Assembly: GCA_910579865.1 (NCBI GenBank) | Contig: CAJTXA010000005.1 | Coordinates: 62,001 to 126,000 of the forward strand | Direction of reading: 5' to 3' | Origin: an uncultured Lachnospiraceae bacterium | GTDB taxonomy: Bacteria > Bacillota > Clostridia > Lachnospirales > Lachnospiraceae | DNA length: 64,000 bases | In this document: piece after piece, positions 8,754 through 17,708 of the stretch | Numbering within the stretch: the stretch's first letter is position 1 | Layout: each line of letters begins with the position of its first letter | Notes under the pieces: generated by a model | The model's database searches: none | Seen by the model: the letters and a program-made list of their open reading frames with translations, nothing else | Told to the model about the DNA's origin: nothing | Position numbers and translations under genes: made by a program

Positions 8754-9486
8754 ATTATTTTATTATGAATTCAAACGTATTTTATTCCATAAATTTTATT
8801 TAGGAATTCTTTTAATAGGAGCCATCTATAACTGGCTGATTTTAAAAGGAGAAATTATACTGGGAATTTCTCATACAGCTCCATTTTCTGGATGGAGCTT
8901 TGGTGTCTATCTTTGCCATAGTATTCCTTTACTGTTATTTCTTATTTATTTCTTGTTCTATCAGCTTTATTATGGTACCAATCACCAAGTTCGTGTACTT
9001 ACCTTAGCAACACCAATTTCTCCATCTTATTATCTTCTAATCCACTGTACCGCTATCTTAGCTGCTGTCTTATTTTTTATTACTCTTGAAGTGACAGAAG
9101 GAATCCTTTTTTTATATTCCCTCTTTCCTCTTGCAGTTTCTATCAAAGAACTATTTGCACCTATTTGCTTTATCTATCTGCCTGTACTTAGTCTTTGCTT
9201 TGGATTTGCACTTTATAGTATTCAAATCCATCCTGTATTTTTTTTCGGAAGTGCTCTCTTTTTATTGTTATTAGAGCCAATTATGGCTTTCCTTTTGCAA
9301 GATCCTTCTCATATTTTAGTAGAAGCGCTTCCTCTTTCAATCAATTCCTACCTTATTCGATATCCGCTGACATTTATAGATGCAGATACCCCTTTCTATC
9401 TTATAAAAGGTATGGTTATCATTCGAATTTTTACTTTTTTACTTGGAAGTGGATGTACTTTTCTTGGAATCCGAAAAGGTTTCTAA
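8719..9486 (+). CDS. ABC-type membrane permease subunit
   Basis: A 255-residue, very hydrophobic protein with about six membrane helices (for example IPLLLFLIYFLFYQLYYG, LLIHCTAILAAVLFFITL and FFFGSALFLLLLEPIMAFLL). It resembles ABC-2 permeases only in general layout. The TTG start at 8719 is chosen because GGGAGGA lies 8 nt upstream. It overlaps the M1-fused permease by 35 bp, so the two are translationally coupled and probably form the transmembrane heterodimer. It is the last gene of the operon. Confidence 0.8.
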   Translation: MNLLTTNQIFIKLFYYEFKRILFHKFYLGILLIGAIYNWLILKGEIILGISHTAPFSGWSFGVYLCHSIPLLLFLIYFLFYQLYYGTNHQVRVLTLATPISPSYYLLIHCTAILAAVLFFITLEVTEGILFLYSLFPLAVSIKELFAPICFIYLPVLSLCFGFALYSIQIHPVFFFGSALFLLLLEPIMAFLLQDPSHILVEALPLSINSYLIRYPLTFIDADTPFYLIKGMVIIRIFTFLLGSGCTFLGIRKGF

Positions 9487-9606
9487 TTTTTCCACTTTTT
9501 TACCATAAGTTTCATAATATTTTAATACTTTATTTTATTTTTCTATGTTATACTATACATTAAACTGCTAATAAAATTAGCAAATATTCAATGTGAGGTG
9601 TTAACT

Positions 9607-10194
9607 ATGAGTATCTTTAAGGAACTAAAGAAAATCTACTTTATAGGAGCAATTTTATCTATTGTACTTGGTATTGTTTTGCTGTTCTTTCCACAGACCA
9701 CACTACTTACCATCTGTTATGCATTTGCTTTTATTCTTGCTATTGTAGGTGTCGGATATATTTTTACCTATATTAAAAGCGATACTTTAAAAACTTATCA
9801 ACGTAACGATTTTGTAGTGGGTTTAACCTATCTTGTATTAGCTATTTTTGTATCACTTAAAACAGAACTGATTATCTCATTACTTCCAGTTTTATTAGGA
9901 TTAGCTATTATTATTAGCAGTATCGTAAAATTACAACATGCTTTTGATTTAATGCGAGTAAAATTTTCCAATTGGTGGAGTATCCTATTAATCGCTATTT
10001 CAAGTGCTGCAATTGGTCTTTATCTGGTAATTCATCCATTTTCTGCTGCTGCCACAATGGTAAGAGTGATTGGAATTGCTGCTATCTGGAATGGTATTGC
10101 TGATATTGGAACAGGTATTTTATTTTTAAAGAAAATAAAAGAAGCGATTCAAGTAACAGAGGCAATTGATTCTGAAGCGAAAGAACTAGACTAA
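9607..10194 (+). CDS. DUF308/HdeD-family membrane protein
   Basis: A 195-residue integral membrane protein with about six helices in pairs (IYFIGAILSIVLGIVLLFF, ICYAFAFILAIVGVGYIFTY, IIAISSAAIGLYLVI with slight variation). This matches the HdeD/DUF308 family of short-helix membrane proteins, of unknown biochemical role; the enterobacterial HdeD is linked to acid tolerance. The start is the ATG at 9607 with GTGAGG upstream, rather than the GTG at 9598 inside that ribosome binding site. A convergent terminator separates it from ilvC. Confidence 0.8.
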   Translation: MSIFKELKKIYFIGAILSIVLGIVLLFFPQTTLLTICYAFAFILAIVGVGYIFTYIKSDTLKTYQRNDFVVGLTYLVLAIFVSLKTELIISLLPVLLGLAIIISSIVKLQHAFDLMRVKFSNWWSILLIAISSAAIGLYLVIHPFSAAATMVRVIGIAAIWNGIADIGTGILFLKKIKEAIQVTEAIDSEAKELD

Positions 10195-10238
10195 TCTCTT
10201 AAACTAATACACCTAAAATAAGTAAGACAAAAACAAAT

Positions 10239-10297
10239 AAAAGGGACTGTCACATTAAGAAAAATCAATCCAAAATTTCGTATGACAATCCCTTTTT
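10239..10297. terminator. Bidirectional terminator-like long hairpin (GGGACTGT family, copy 1)
   Basis: Arms 10239-10252 (AAAAGGGACTGTCA) and 10283-10296 (TGACAATCCCTTTT) pair except for one wobble across a 30-nt loop. The hairpin lies between two convergent genes and ends in A/T runs on both strands. Related hairpins occur at 16689 and 25582. Confidence 0.7.
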
Positions 10298-10311
10298 ATT
10301 GTTATAAAAAA

Positions 10312-11331
10312 TTAGTTATTAATTAATTTATCACTTTCATTATTCCAACTATATAATTTCCGAATATCCTTTCCAACAACCTCGGCTGGATGCTCTGCAT
10401 GTAACTTACGCATAGCTTTAAAATGAGCCTGTCCGCCTGCTGCTGACATATCTAATAAGAAATCTTTTGCAAAAGTTCCATCTTGAATATCAGATAAAAT
10501 CTTCTTCATTGTCTTCTTTGTTTCTTCTGTAATAATTTTAGGTCCAGTAATATAATCCCCATATTCAGCAGTATTGGAAATAGAATATCTCATTCCCTCA
10601 AATCCTGATTGATAAATTAAATCTACAATTAACTTCATCTCATGAATACATTCAAAATATGCATTTCTAGGATCATATCCAGCCTCTACTAAAGTTTCAA
10701 AACCTGCCTGCATTAAAGCGCAAACACCGCCGCAAAGTACAGCCTGCTCTCCAAACAAATCGGTTTCTGTTTCAGTCCGAAAAGTTGTTTCCAAAACACC
10801 AGCTCTTGCTCCACCAATTGCTAATGCATAAGCCAAAGCCATATCCAAAGCCTTTCCTGTTGCATCTTGATGAATTGCTACTAAACAAGGAACGCCCTTT
10901 CCAGCTTGATACTCACTTCTTACTGTATGTCCAGGTCCCTTTGGTGCAATCATTGTAACATCAACATCCTTTGGTGCTACAATTTGATTAAAATGAATAT
11001 TAAATCCATGTGCAAACATCAGCATATTTCCTGCTTCCAAATTTGGCTCAATATCTTTTTTATACATAGCAGCCTGCAATTCATCATTAATCAATATCAT
11101 AATAATATCTGCTCTTTTTGCTGCTTCTGCTGCTGTATATACTTCAAATCCCTGTGCCTCTGCTTTTGCCCATGACTTACTTCCTTCATAAAGTCCAATA
11201 ATTACATTACATCCAGACTCTTTTGCATTTAATGCATGTGCATGTCCCTGACTGCCATAGCCAATTACTGCAATTGTCTTACCTTCTAATAAAGATAAAT
11301 TACAATCCTCCTGATAATAAATCTTTGCCAT
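10312..11331 (-). CDS. ilvC: Ketol-acid reductoisomerase
   Basis: A 339-residue class I enzyme converting acetolactate or acetohydroxybutyrate to dihydroxy-acids with NAD(P)H and Mg2+, the second step of valine, isoleucine and (via valine) leucine synthesis. The Rossmann loop GYGSQGHAHALN (24-35) is clear, and the C-terminal knotted domain has the metal ligands in ETDLFGEQAVLCGG and ECIHEMKLIVDLIY. I choose the ATG at 11331 because GGAGG lies 9 nt upstream; the upstream GTG is inside that site. It follows ilvN by 77 bp in one transcript from the promoter near 12 kb. The acetolactate synthase large subunit gene is not in the window. Confidence 0.96.
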   Translation of the reverse strand: MAKIYYQEDCNLSLLEGKTIAVIGYGSQGHAHALNAKESGCNVIIGLYEGSKSWAKAEAQGFEVYTAAEAAKRADIIMILINDELQAAMYKKDIEPNLEAGNMLMFAHGFNIHFNQIVAPKDVDVTMIAPKGPGHTVRSEYQAGKGVPCLVAIHQDATGKALDMALAYALAIGGARAGVLETTFRTETETDLFGEQAVLCGGVCALMQAGFETLVEAGYDPRNAYFECIHEMKLIVDLIYQSGFEGMRYSISNTAEYGDYITGPKIITEETKKTMKKILSDIQDGTFAKDFLLDMSAAGGQAHFKAMRKLHAEHPAEVVGKDIRKLYSWNNESDKLINN

Positions 11332-11408
11332 TTTTCTTTCCTCCACACTTCTTATAAAAATAATATAATAAATTAAAATTTGCGTTATGCAAAAATGTAT
11401 AACCTACT

Positions 11409-11909
11409 TTATTCCATTGAAATAGAATCACAAACTCCTCTAGCAAGTCCAGTAATTCCTGTTCGTACCAACTCTATAATTCTATATCCTTCTAATAAAT
11501 TAATAAATGCATCTACTTTTGCTTGATTTCCTGTTAGCTCCATCATCAGCGAATCTGGTGAAACATCTACTATTTTTGCTCGGAAAATATCCGCAATTGC
11601 AATTACCTGCTGTCTTTGTTCTGCAGTCACTGCTACCTTAACCAAAATCAACTCCCTACAAACCGAAGCACCATCTTTTAATTCTATAATTTCCTTAACA
11701 TCTTCTAATTTTGCAAGCTGCTTTTCAATCTGTTCAAGAATTTCATCATTCCCTGTTACTACAACTGTCATTCTGGAATATCTTGGATCTTCTGTTATAC
11801 CAGCCGATAAACTATCAATATTATATCCCCTTCTACTAAAAAGTCCCGATACTCGGCTTAACACACCAGATGTATTCTCCACTAAGATAGACAATACCAT
11901 TCTTCTCAT
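11409..11909 (-). CDS. ilvN: Acetolactate synthase small (regulatory) subunit
   Basis: A 166-residue ACT-domain protein. The N-terminal ACT domain has LSILVENTSGVLSRVSGLFSRRGYNI, here split as LSILVENTSGVLSR and VSGLFSRRGYNI, and a C-terminal ACT-like dimerisation domain follows. It binds the catalytic large subunit and gives valine feedback inhibition in characterised systems. GGAAGAGG upstream of the ATG at 11909 decides the start. It is cotranscribed with ilvC. The large subunit ilvB is not adjacent, an arrangement that differs from the common ilvBNC order. Confidence 0.92.
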   Translation of the reverse strand: MRRMVLSILVENTSGVLSRVSGLFSRRGYNIDSLSAGITEDPRYSRMTVVVTGNDEILEQIEKQLAKLEDVKEIIELKDGASVCRELILVKVAVTAEQRQQVIAIADIFRAKIVDVSPDSLMMELTGNQAKVDAFINLLEGYRIIELVRTGITGLARGVCDSISME

Positions 11910-11976
11910 TGTAAAACCCACCTCTTCCTTTTTTGTTCCATTTTCTTCCACTTTAATCCTTTAATTACTGAAAGTT

Positions 11977-12005
11977 ATAATACCAATATTTATTTCATTT
12001 GTCAA
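11977..12005 (-). promoter_or_regulatory. Promoter of ilvN-ilvC
   Basis: On the minus strand a consensus TTGACA, a 17-bp spacer and TATTAT in the gap between metH and ilvN. The predicted leader is only about 60 nt, too short for a T-box, so I see no attenuator. Confidence 0.85.
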
Positions 12006-12007
12006 TC

Positions 12008-14440
12008 CTATTTTTCCTGACTTAATAAGCGTTCTACTAACTTTACTGCATCTGCCGCATCTTTCGAATATCCATCTGCACCAATTTCCTTTGCAAAACT
12101 TTCTGTAATTACTGCACCTCCAATTATAATTTTTGCGATACACCCTTTCTCTTTTGCATAAGCAACAACTTCTTTCATCTGCATCATAGTTGTTGTCATC
12201 AATGCAGATAAACCTATTACATCCGCTTGTTCTTGAATTGCAGTCTCAACAATCTGTTCCTTTGAAACATCCTTTCCCAAATCAATCACATGATAACCAT
12301 AATTTTTTAACATCAATACTACTAGATTTTTTCCAATATCATGAATATCCCCTTCTACTGTTGCCATAACAATTACTGCAAGTTTCTTTCCTTTTGTATT
12401 TCCTTCTAACATAGGCTCCAAATATTCAATTGCTGTTTTCATCGCCTCTGCAGCCGAAATCAGTTGAGGCAAAAAATAGATCTTCTTTTCAAACAGTTCC
12501 CCTACCTCATTAATTGCAGGAATCAACATCTCATTTAATATAGAAGAAGCACCAACTCCTTTTTTTATTTCTTCTTTTACATGATCGACAATTCCCTCTC
12601 GATTTCCCTTTTTTACATCCTCGTATAGAATTTCTTGTTTCTTTTCCTCTTTCTTTTCTTCTATATTCTTTTCTTTATTTTCTATCTGTGCAAAACGATT
12701 CATTTGATTAATATAACGAATATCTGCTCCTTTTTTATTTAATAACAAATCTGAAGCAAACGCTGTCTTAATTAATAATTCCTGAGAGGGATTTGAAATT
12801 GCCATCGTCAGTCCACTTGCAATCGCCATTGTAAGAAATGCTGCATTAATCGATGGTCGTTCTGGAAGTCCAAAAGAAATATTTGAAAGTCCAGTAATCG
12901 TTGCTACTCCAAGTGTTTCCTTACAATATCGAATGGTTTCAAGTGTTTCCTTTGCTGCCTCTTTATTTGCTCCTATAGTGGCAACCAAACCATCCACTAC
13001 AATGTCCTCTTTTTTTATCCCCTGCCGTAAAGCTTCCTCTAATATAGTATGAATAATTGAAATCTTTTCTTCTAAATTAGCTGGTAATCCTCGATCAGAT
13101 AACGGTAAAAGAATAAACATAGCTCCATATTTTTTTGCAATTGGAATTAATCGTTCAAATTTTTCTTTTTCTAAAGAAATGGAATTAATCAATGCACGTC
13201 CTGGATAAATACGAAGTGCTGCCTCTACAATATCCACATAACTTGAATCAATACAAAGAGGAAGATTTACGGTACGGCTTACCTCATAAACGGTTCTTTT
13301 CATCATTTCCATTTCATCAATTCCATTCATTCCCATATTGATATCCAAAATGCTGGCACCTTTCTCCTCCTGTTCCAATGCCATCTCTAATACCCGATCC
13401 AATTTTCCTTCTCTTAATTCTGCCTGTAATGCTTTTTTTCCAGTTGGATTAATCCGTTCCCCAACAATTAAAAATTTCCCATCCAATGGAATTTCCACTG
13501 TCATACGTTCGGAACAAAGTACTCTTCCCTGTGTTTCTTTCCATTTTACTACCTCTAATCCTAACGTTTCCTCTTTTACTTTTCGAATAAATTCTGGTGT
13601 AGTTCCACAACATCCTCCAATTATAGAAGCCCCTGCCTTTACTAGTTCCTTCATATATTCTGCAAATGTATCTGCATCCATATTGTAAACCATCTGTCCT
13701 TCTTTATCTATCTCAGGCATCCCAGCATTTGGTTTTGCAATCAGTGGTACCATCGCATGTTTTCTCATTTTTTCAATCACAGGAATCATTACATCTGGAC
13801 CAGCAGAACAATTTACTCCAACTGCATCTGCCCCTAAACTTTGCATTACAATAGCTGCCGTTGCTGCATCTGTCCCAAATAAAGTTCGTCCATCCTCTTG
13901 AAAAGTCAATGTAACCATAACTGGTAACTCGCAGCTTTCTCGAACAGCTAACACTGCAGCTCTAGCTTCTTGAAGGCTCATCATCGTCTCTACTACAAAC
14001 AAATCGACTCCTGCCTCAATAAGATAACCAACCTGCTCTTTATAGACCTCCACCAGTTCTTCAAATAGTAATGTTCCTATTGGATAAAGTTGTTCTCCTG
14101 TCATTGTAAGATCCCCAGCTACAAAAACTGTTCTGTCTGCCTGTTTGACCACTCGTTTTGAAATCTTTGCTAGCTGAATATTTATCTCTCGTCCTTGCAC
14201 TTCCAATCCATATTCTTTTAATTTAATTCGATTTCCCGAAAAAGTAGGCGCATACAAAATATCGGTTCCTGCTTCTACATAACGTTGCTGCAAATCCTCC
14301 ATTACTTCCTGATGTTTTAATATCCATTGTTCTGGACAAACCCCTGTTGGCATACCTGCCTTCTGTAAATTTGTTCCAGTTGCTCCATCCAAATATAAAA
14401 TTCGGTTCTTCGCCAATACCTTAAACTCTTCTCTTGTCAT
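12008..14440 (-). CDS. metH: Cobalamin-dependent methionine synthase without reactivation domain
   Basis: An 810-residue protein with the first domains of MetH in order. The homocysteine-binding barrel has zinc cysteines in GVNCSAGP and GGCCGTTPE. The methyltetrahydrofolate-binding (pterin-binding) barrel begins near FLIVGERINPTGKK. A Lys/Glu-rich linker, a helical cap and a B12-binding domain follow, with the cobalt-ligand motif DIHDIG (H700). The AdoMet-binding reactivation domain is absent, so oxidised cobalamin would need a separate reactivase, as seen in many anaerobes. It transfers the methyl of 5-methyl-THF to homocysteine. The start at 14440 avoids the terminator region upstream. No SAM or cobalamin riboswitch is visible. 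Confidence 0.93.
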   Translation of the reverse strand: MTREEFKVLAKNRILYLDGATGTNLQKAGMPTGVCPEQWILKHQEVMEDLQQRYVEAGTDILYAPTFSGNRIKLKEYGLEVQGREINIQLAKISKRVVKQADRTVFVAGDLTMTGEQLYPIGTLLFEELVEVYKEQVGYLIEAGVDLFVVETMMSLQEARAAVLAVRESCELPVMVTLTFQEDGRTLFGTDAATAAIVMQSLGADAVGVNCSAGPDVMIPVIEKMRKHAMVPLIAKPNAGMPEIDKEGQMVYNMDADTFAEYMKELVKAGASIIGGCCGTTPEFIRKVKEETLGLEVVKWKETQGRVLCSERMTVEIPLDGKFLIVGERINPTGKKALQAELREGKLDRVLEMALEQEEKGASILDINMGMNGIDEMEMMKRTVYEVSRTVNLPLCIDSSYVDIVEAALRIYPGRALINSISLEKEKFERLIPIAKKYGAMFILLPLSDRGLPANLEEKISIIHTILEEALRQGIKKEDIVVDGLVATIGANKEAAKETLETIRYCKETLGVATITGLSNISFGLPERPSINAAFLTMAIASGLTMAISNPSQELLIKTAFASDLLLNKKGADIRYINQMNRFAQIENKEKNIEEKKEEKKQEILYEDVKKGNREGIVDHVKEEIKKGVGASSILNEMLIPAINEVGELFEKKIYFLPQLISAAEAMKTAIEYLEPMLEGNTKGKKLAVIVMATVEGDIHDIGKNLVVLMLKNYGYHVIDLGKDVSKEQIVETAIQEQADVIGLSALMTTTMMQMKEVVAYAKEKGCIAKIIIGGAVITESFAKEIGADGYSKDAADAVKLVERLLSQEK

Positions 14441-14480
14441 AACAATTTCCCTTCTAAAATTAAAAGATTTTATTTGTATA

Positions 14481-14516
14481 AAAACCGCTTTCGTGCTTCC
14501 ACACAAAAGCGGTTTT
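14481..14516 (-). terminator. Intrinsic terminator between mecA and metH
   Basis: Arms 14481-14495 and 14502-14516 form a 15-bp stem with one wobble and a T-run on both sides. It follows the mecA stop directly and stands 41 bp before the metH start, so it is probably where the mecA transcript ends. Confidence 0.85.
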
Positions 14517-14518
14517 TT

Positions 14519-15280
14519 CTATCCTTCGCAAATTCCTTGAAGTACCTTGACTGCCTTTTTTTCTATCATACAAACTGCATGTTCCTTTAAGAAATTTACT
14601 CTTGCTGGATTATACTCAACTTTTATACAATACTCTTTTGCAGCCTCACAAAGAGAATTATATTTATTAATTGCCATACGTGCTTTCTCAATCACCAAAG
14701 AATAAGTTCCATTTGTTTCTTTATATAAGTCACTGCGAATCGCTCCTTGATAGAAGATCGTAGTAACATATTTCTCCACATCTCTAAGAGAGGAAAACTC
14801 TAATACAGCAAATATCTGAGAAGTTTCCAATCGAATCTTTTGCTTTTTATTTTTATTCTCCCCCAGTTCCTCCGAATCACGTATCTTATCACATTCCTCC
14901 ATTAAACTTTCAAAAATCTCATTTGCTTCCTCTTCTGATAACTCTGGCATTTGATCCATCAAATCAGTAGGAAGAATATCTCCCAAATCTCCTAGATGAT
15001 TCTTTACTTGTTCTAACATATCCCGAAGTCCCATCTCTGGCTTATCTGAAAAAGTAATTGCCAGCCGATTTTTAGGAAGTGGCACAAGCTGCATAGAAAG
15101 CATCCCATGCTGTACCTCATAACCAATTTCTTCTGCTGCACGTTCTACTACAGCATGTAAAAACTCATTTACTTTTTGTCTGTCTTTAAAAAAATCATTA
15201 ATTTCTACATTATATTCCTGCATATCTTCCTCTGTAATAATACAGCGGATTGTATTCTCATCAATTCTACGAAATGTCAC
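14519..15280 (-). CDS. mecA: MecA-family adaptor of ClpC
   Basis: A 253-residue protein. The N-terminal domain (VTFRRIDENTIRCIITEEDM, then VNEFLHAVVERAAEEIGYEV) matches the substrate-recognition part of MecA/YpbH. An acidic linker (EELGENKNKKQ region) leads to a C-terminal ferredoxin-like domain (FAVLEFSSLRDVEKYV) that in Bacillus MecA binds and activates the ClpC ATPase. I choose the GTG at 15280 because AAGGAG lies 6 nt upstream and the family begins here; the longer frame would overlap the promoter. In non-competent anaerobes its client proteins are unknown. Confidence 0.88.
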   Translation of the reverse strand: MTFRRIDENTIRCIITEEDMQEYNVEINDFFKDRQKVNEFLHAVVERAAEEIGYEVQHGMLSMQLVPLPKNRLAITFSDKPEMGLRDMLEQVKNHLGDLGDILPTDLMDQMPELSEEEANEIFESLMEECDKIRDSEELGENKNKKQKIRLETSQIFAVLEFSSLRDVEKYVTTIFYQGAIRSDLYKETNGTYSLVIEKARMAINKYNSLCEAAKEYCIKVEYNPARVNFLKEHAVCMIEKKAVKVLQGICEG

Positions 15281-15356
15281 ACTTATCACTCCTTGCTCCT
15301 GCCATTGCTTGTTAAGGCATATGCCCTCCCGTGTACTTTTTCCCATTTGCTTACTT

Positions 15357-15385
15357 ATTATAATACGAGAACGGTTAAGGCACAA
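15357..15385 (-). promoter_or_regulatory. Promoter of mecA
   Basis: On the minus strand TTGTGC, 17 bp, TATAAT. It overlaps the longer in-frame ATG and supports the later GTG start of mecA. Confidence 0.65.
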
Positions 15386-15433
15386 GTGAATTTTTTATAA
15401 ATTATCCAAGATTTCTCCCTATTTTTCAAGTTT

Positions 15434-16294
15434 TTATAAAATTTTAAGTCTATGTGCTGCCTCTTCCCAGTATTTTTCAGGAAGTTTTAGATTTTCTACC
15501 TTGACTCCCTCCTGTTTTGCTAAACTTTTTGCAAGTGTCACAGTTTCCAACAATATATTCTTTCCTGTTTGCAATCCTAAACGTGTGACAAGCGCATACA
15601 CCTTTGCCATTCGATTTAAACCACTCTCTTCAAACTGTTTTAATTCTGCTTCTATATTATAAGGAATCTGAATCCATTCACAATCCCATCCTCCCACTTT
15701 GGAAGTCAAAATAGAAAAAATTGCTTTTCTCTTTGTTCCAAATGGCATCCCAAGTGCCCCTGGATTCCAAAGCACCTTTTTTTGATAATGTACTTCACAC
15801 TGTGTATGTGTATGCCCACTTAAAAGATAAGATTCCCTTATCTGACTTAAATAAAATTCTGCTTTTCCATTATCTGAAAATAATAGCTCTCTTGTATCCA
15901 TTGGAGAACCATGACAAATCCGAAGTGGCTCACAGTTTTCTAATTGAACCACATCTGTAATTGGTAGAGAGCGAAAAAAATCTAGCTCCCTTCCACTAAG
16001 ATTATTATATGTATAAAGTAAAGAACCCGTACTAGAAGATTCATCCCAATCTTTTTTTGGATTGTTCTGATAATCCAATATATACTCTTCTCTATTCCCT
16101 CGAACCAAATAGCAAGGATAACGAAGCTTTAATTCATAAAGTAACTCCACTGTCCTTTGCGGATAAGGACAATCACTAATATAATCCCCCAAAAGAATAA
16201 TTGCTTCCACTGATTGTTTTTTCTTTAAATAATCCATACAAGCCAAAAATGCTACTTGATTTGCATGAATATCACTTAAAACTGCTACTTTCAT
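15434..16294 (-). CDS. Calcineurin-like metallophosphoesterase (YfcE/MJ0936 type)
   Basis: A 286-residue protein with the dimetal phosphoesterase motifs in order: LSDIHAN (D8, H10), GDYISD, RGNRE (the GNxE/GNHE motif), CHGSP and SGHTHTQ. It would hydrolyse a phosphomonoester or phosphodiester in the cytoplasm; the substrate is not predictable. A C-terminal ~90-residue helical extension after the catalytic core is longer than in YfcE. AGAAAGGAATACT precedes the ATG. It stands alone, divergent from a small HTH gene. Confidence 0.85.
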   Translation of the reverse strand: MKVAVLSDIHANQVAFLACMDYLKKKQSVEAIILLGDYISDCPYPQRTVELLYELKLRYPCYLVRGNREEYILDYQNNPKKDWDESSSTGSLLYTYNNLSGRELDFFRSLPITDVVQLENCEPLRICHGSPMDTRELLFSDNGKAEFYLSQIRESYLLSGHTHTQCEVHYQKKVLWNPGALGMPFGTKRKAIFSILTSKVGGWDCEWIQIPYNIEAELKQFEESGLNRMAKVYALVTRLGLQTGKNILLETVTLAKSLAKQEGVKVENLKLPEKYWEEAAHRLKIL

Positions 16295-16441
16295 AGTATT
16301 CCTTTCTGCTTTTTAAAATGTTCTATTTTAAAAGCTACTTTCTGTTACCTCTTCATTTTATATAAGATATTGATTTCCTACTCTATATTCTATATTTAGA
16401 AGTGCTTTGAACATAATATCTATATAGAAAGGAAAAATCAA

Positions 16442-16681
16442 ATGATTACTTATGAAAATTTCTGGCGTACATTAAAAGAAAAGGACGAAACTTGGTACAG
16501 TTTAACCAAACATTATCACTTATCTGATAATCTACTACATCGATTAAAACATAATCTTCCTATTAACACTGTTACAATTGATCGCCTCTGTTATATTTTA
16601 GATTGTGAACCAAGTGATATTATCTCTTATCATAAAAATATTGAAGTAGAAGTAAATACAAAAATCAATCTTAATAAATAA
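16442..16681 (+). CDS. Small XRE/Cro-type HTH regulator
   Basis: A 79-residue protein whose first ~62 residues form a Cro/C1-type helix-turn-helix: WYSLTKHYHLSDNLLHRLKHN, here WYSLTKHYHLSDNLL then HRLKHN, and TIDRLCYILDCEPSDII. This matches the small YozG-like regulators. GAAAGGA lies upstream of the ATG. Nothing nearby shows a target; it may regulate itself. The next feature is a terminator-like hairpin. Confidence 0.8.
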   Translation: MITYENFWRTLKEKDETWYSLTKHYHLSDNLLHRLKHNLPINTVTIDRLCYILDCEPSDIISYHKNIEVEVNTKINLNK

Positions 16682-16688
16682 GGAAAAT

Positions 16689-16766
16689 AGGACTGTTGTA
16701 CTAAGAAACTATAACACAAACTACAGTTTGCATCCGTTCTATTTAGCACAACAGCCCTGTCTTTTA
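16689..16766. terminator. Bidirectional terminator-like long hairpin (GGGACTGT family, copy 2)
   Basis: Arms 16689-16703 and 16744-16758 pair with wobbles around a 40-nt loop. It lies between the convergent HTH and J-domain genes and resembles the hairpins at 10239 and 25582. Confidence 0.65.
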
Positions 16767-16771
16767 CCACT

Positions 16772-17284
16772 TTATGTTGAGTAAATATTTTTTAATTTGT
16801 CATATTCCCGATTAATATTTTGAAGAGAAACGGTATCTCCATTCATATTATCTGGATGAAAGATCTTAATTAAATCCCGATAACGTTTTTTTAATGCTGT
16901 TTCACTATTTACTCCACGAAAGAAAAACCGTGCTGATGTAATTGTCGATTCTGACTGTCTTTGTTGTCTTGCTTTTCTTTCTTTTAATAGTGCTTTCTCC
17001 CTTTCTAACTGCTGTTTATCTTCTGCTAATCTACGTAATTCATTTTGAAGAATTGCCAACTTCTTTTCAAAAAGTTCTTGTTCCCTTTCTAACTGTTTTT
17101 TTGATAACTCATCTATCATTCTCTGGTGTTCCATATCAGACAAGGTTTCCCTTTTCTCTTGCTCAAACTGCCGCCGTTCTTCTTCTAGCTCCTGCCTTGC
17201 CTCTAGTATTCTTACATTCTCTTTAAAGAACCATGCTTTCATCTCAGCTAACTGCTGTTCATCAGCATCTTTGATATTCACCAT
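16772..17284 (-). CDS. Coiled-coil protein with C-terminal J domain
   Basis: A 170-residue protein. Residues 15-110 are a highly charged Glu/Lys/Gln/Arg coiled coil (ARQELEEERRQFEQEK and similar). The C-terminal ~45 residues look like a J domain, with KKRYRDLIKIFHPDNMNGD including the HPD triad (143-145), which in DnaJ family members stimulates the DnaK ATPase. Unlike DnaJ the J domain is at the C-terminus and there are no zinc fingers. CAGGAGGA precedes the ATG. Its partner is unknown; it may recruit DnaK to a client bound by the coiled coil. Confidence 0.75.
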   Translation of the reverse strand: MVNIKDADEQQLAEMKAWFFKENVRILEARQELEEERRQFEQEKRETLSDMEHQRMIDELSKKQLEREQELFEKKLAILQNELRRLAEDKQQLEREKALLKERKARQQRQSESTITSARFFFRGVNSETALKKRYRDLIKIFHPDNMNGDTVSLQNINREYDKLKNIYST

Positions 17285-17459
17285 AAGTATCCTCCTGTTT
17301 CATACCCTAATGAATCAACTATCAGTAACCTTTGACATTAGTGTTTATAATTATAGTAACTTGTTTGATAGGAAGCAATCATACTTATGTCCTTGTTGTA
17401 TATATCTATTTTGTAATATTTTCAATCTATTTTAATTATTCTCTTTTTTTACATAATAA

Positions 17460-17696
17460 TTAAGACATTTCTGCAAATTCTACTGTTACATAATATCCTC
17501 TTGGATTTTCTTCAATCTGTGTTACAATTCCTTCTCTTGCTAATAACCGATCCTGAAATTCAATATTTCCAGACATTGCAACTGCAGGTTCTAATGTATA
17601 GTAATATGCATAAGGTAATGATTTTTCTGTAATTTTTACCAAATCACCAATATTTACCTGATTGGGACGCTCCATTTTAAATAACATCTTTCTCAT
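17460..17696 (-). CDS. Conserved-looking small protein of unknown function
   Basis: A 78-residue soluble protein with the pattern VNIGDLVKITEKSLPYAYYY and EGIVTQIEENPRGYYVTVEF, which reads like a small beta-barrel (SH3/KOW-like). No family is recognised. It has a good ribosome binding site (AAAGGGAG), starts 12 bp after the MATE gene and is probably cotranscribed with it. Confidence 0.6.
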   Translation of the reverse strand: MRKMLFKMERPNQVNIGDLVKITEKSLPYAYYYTLEPAVAMSGNIEFQDRLLAREGIVTQIEENPRGYYVTVEFAEMS

Positions 17697-17708
17697 TTTA
17701 TCTCCCTT

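Noticed and set aside
11910..11976. Possible T-box or attenuator before ilvN
   Set aside because: The consensus promoter leaves a leader of only about 60 nt, and no T-box sequence or terminator hairpin is visible.
14441..14518. Possible SAM or cobalamin riboswitch before metH
   Set aside because: The gap is only 78 bp and is mostly the mecA terminator; no conserved riboswitch blocks are present.
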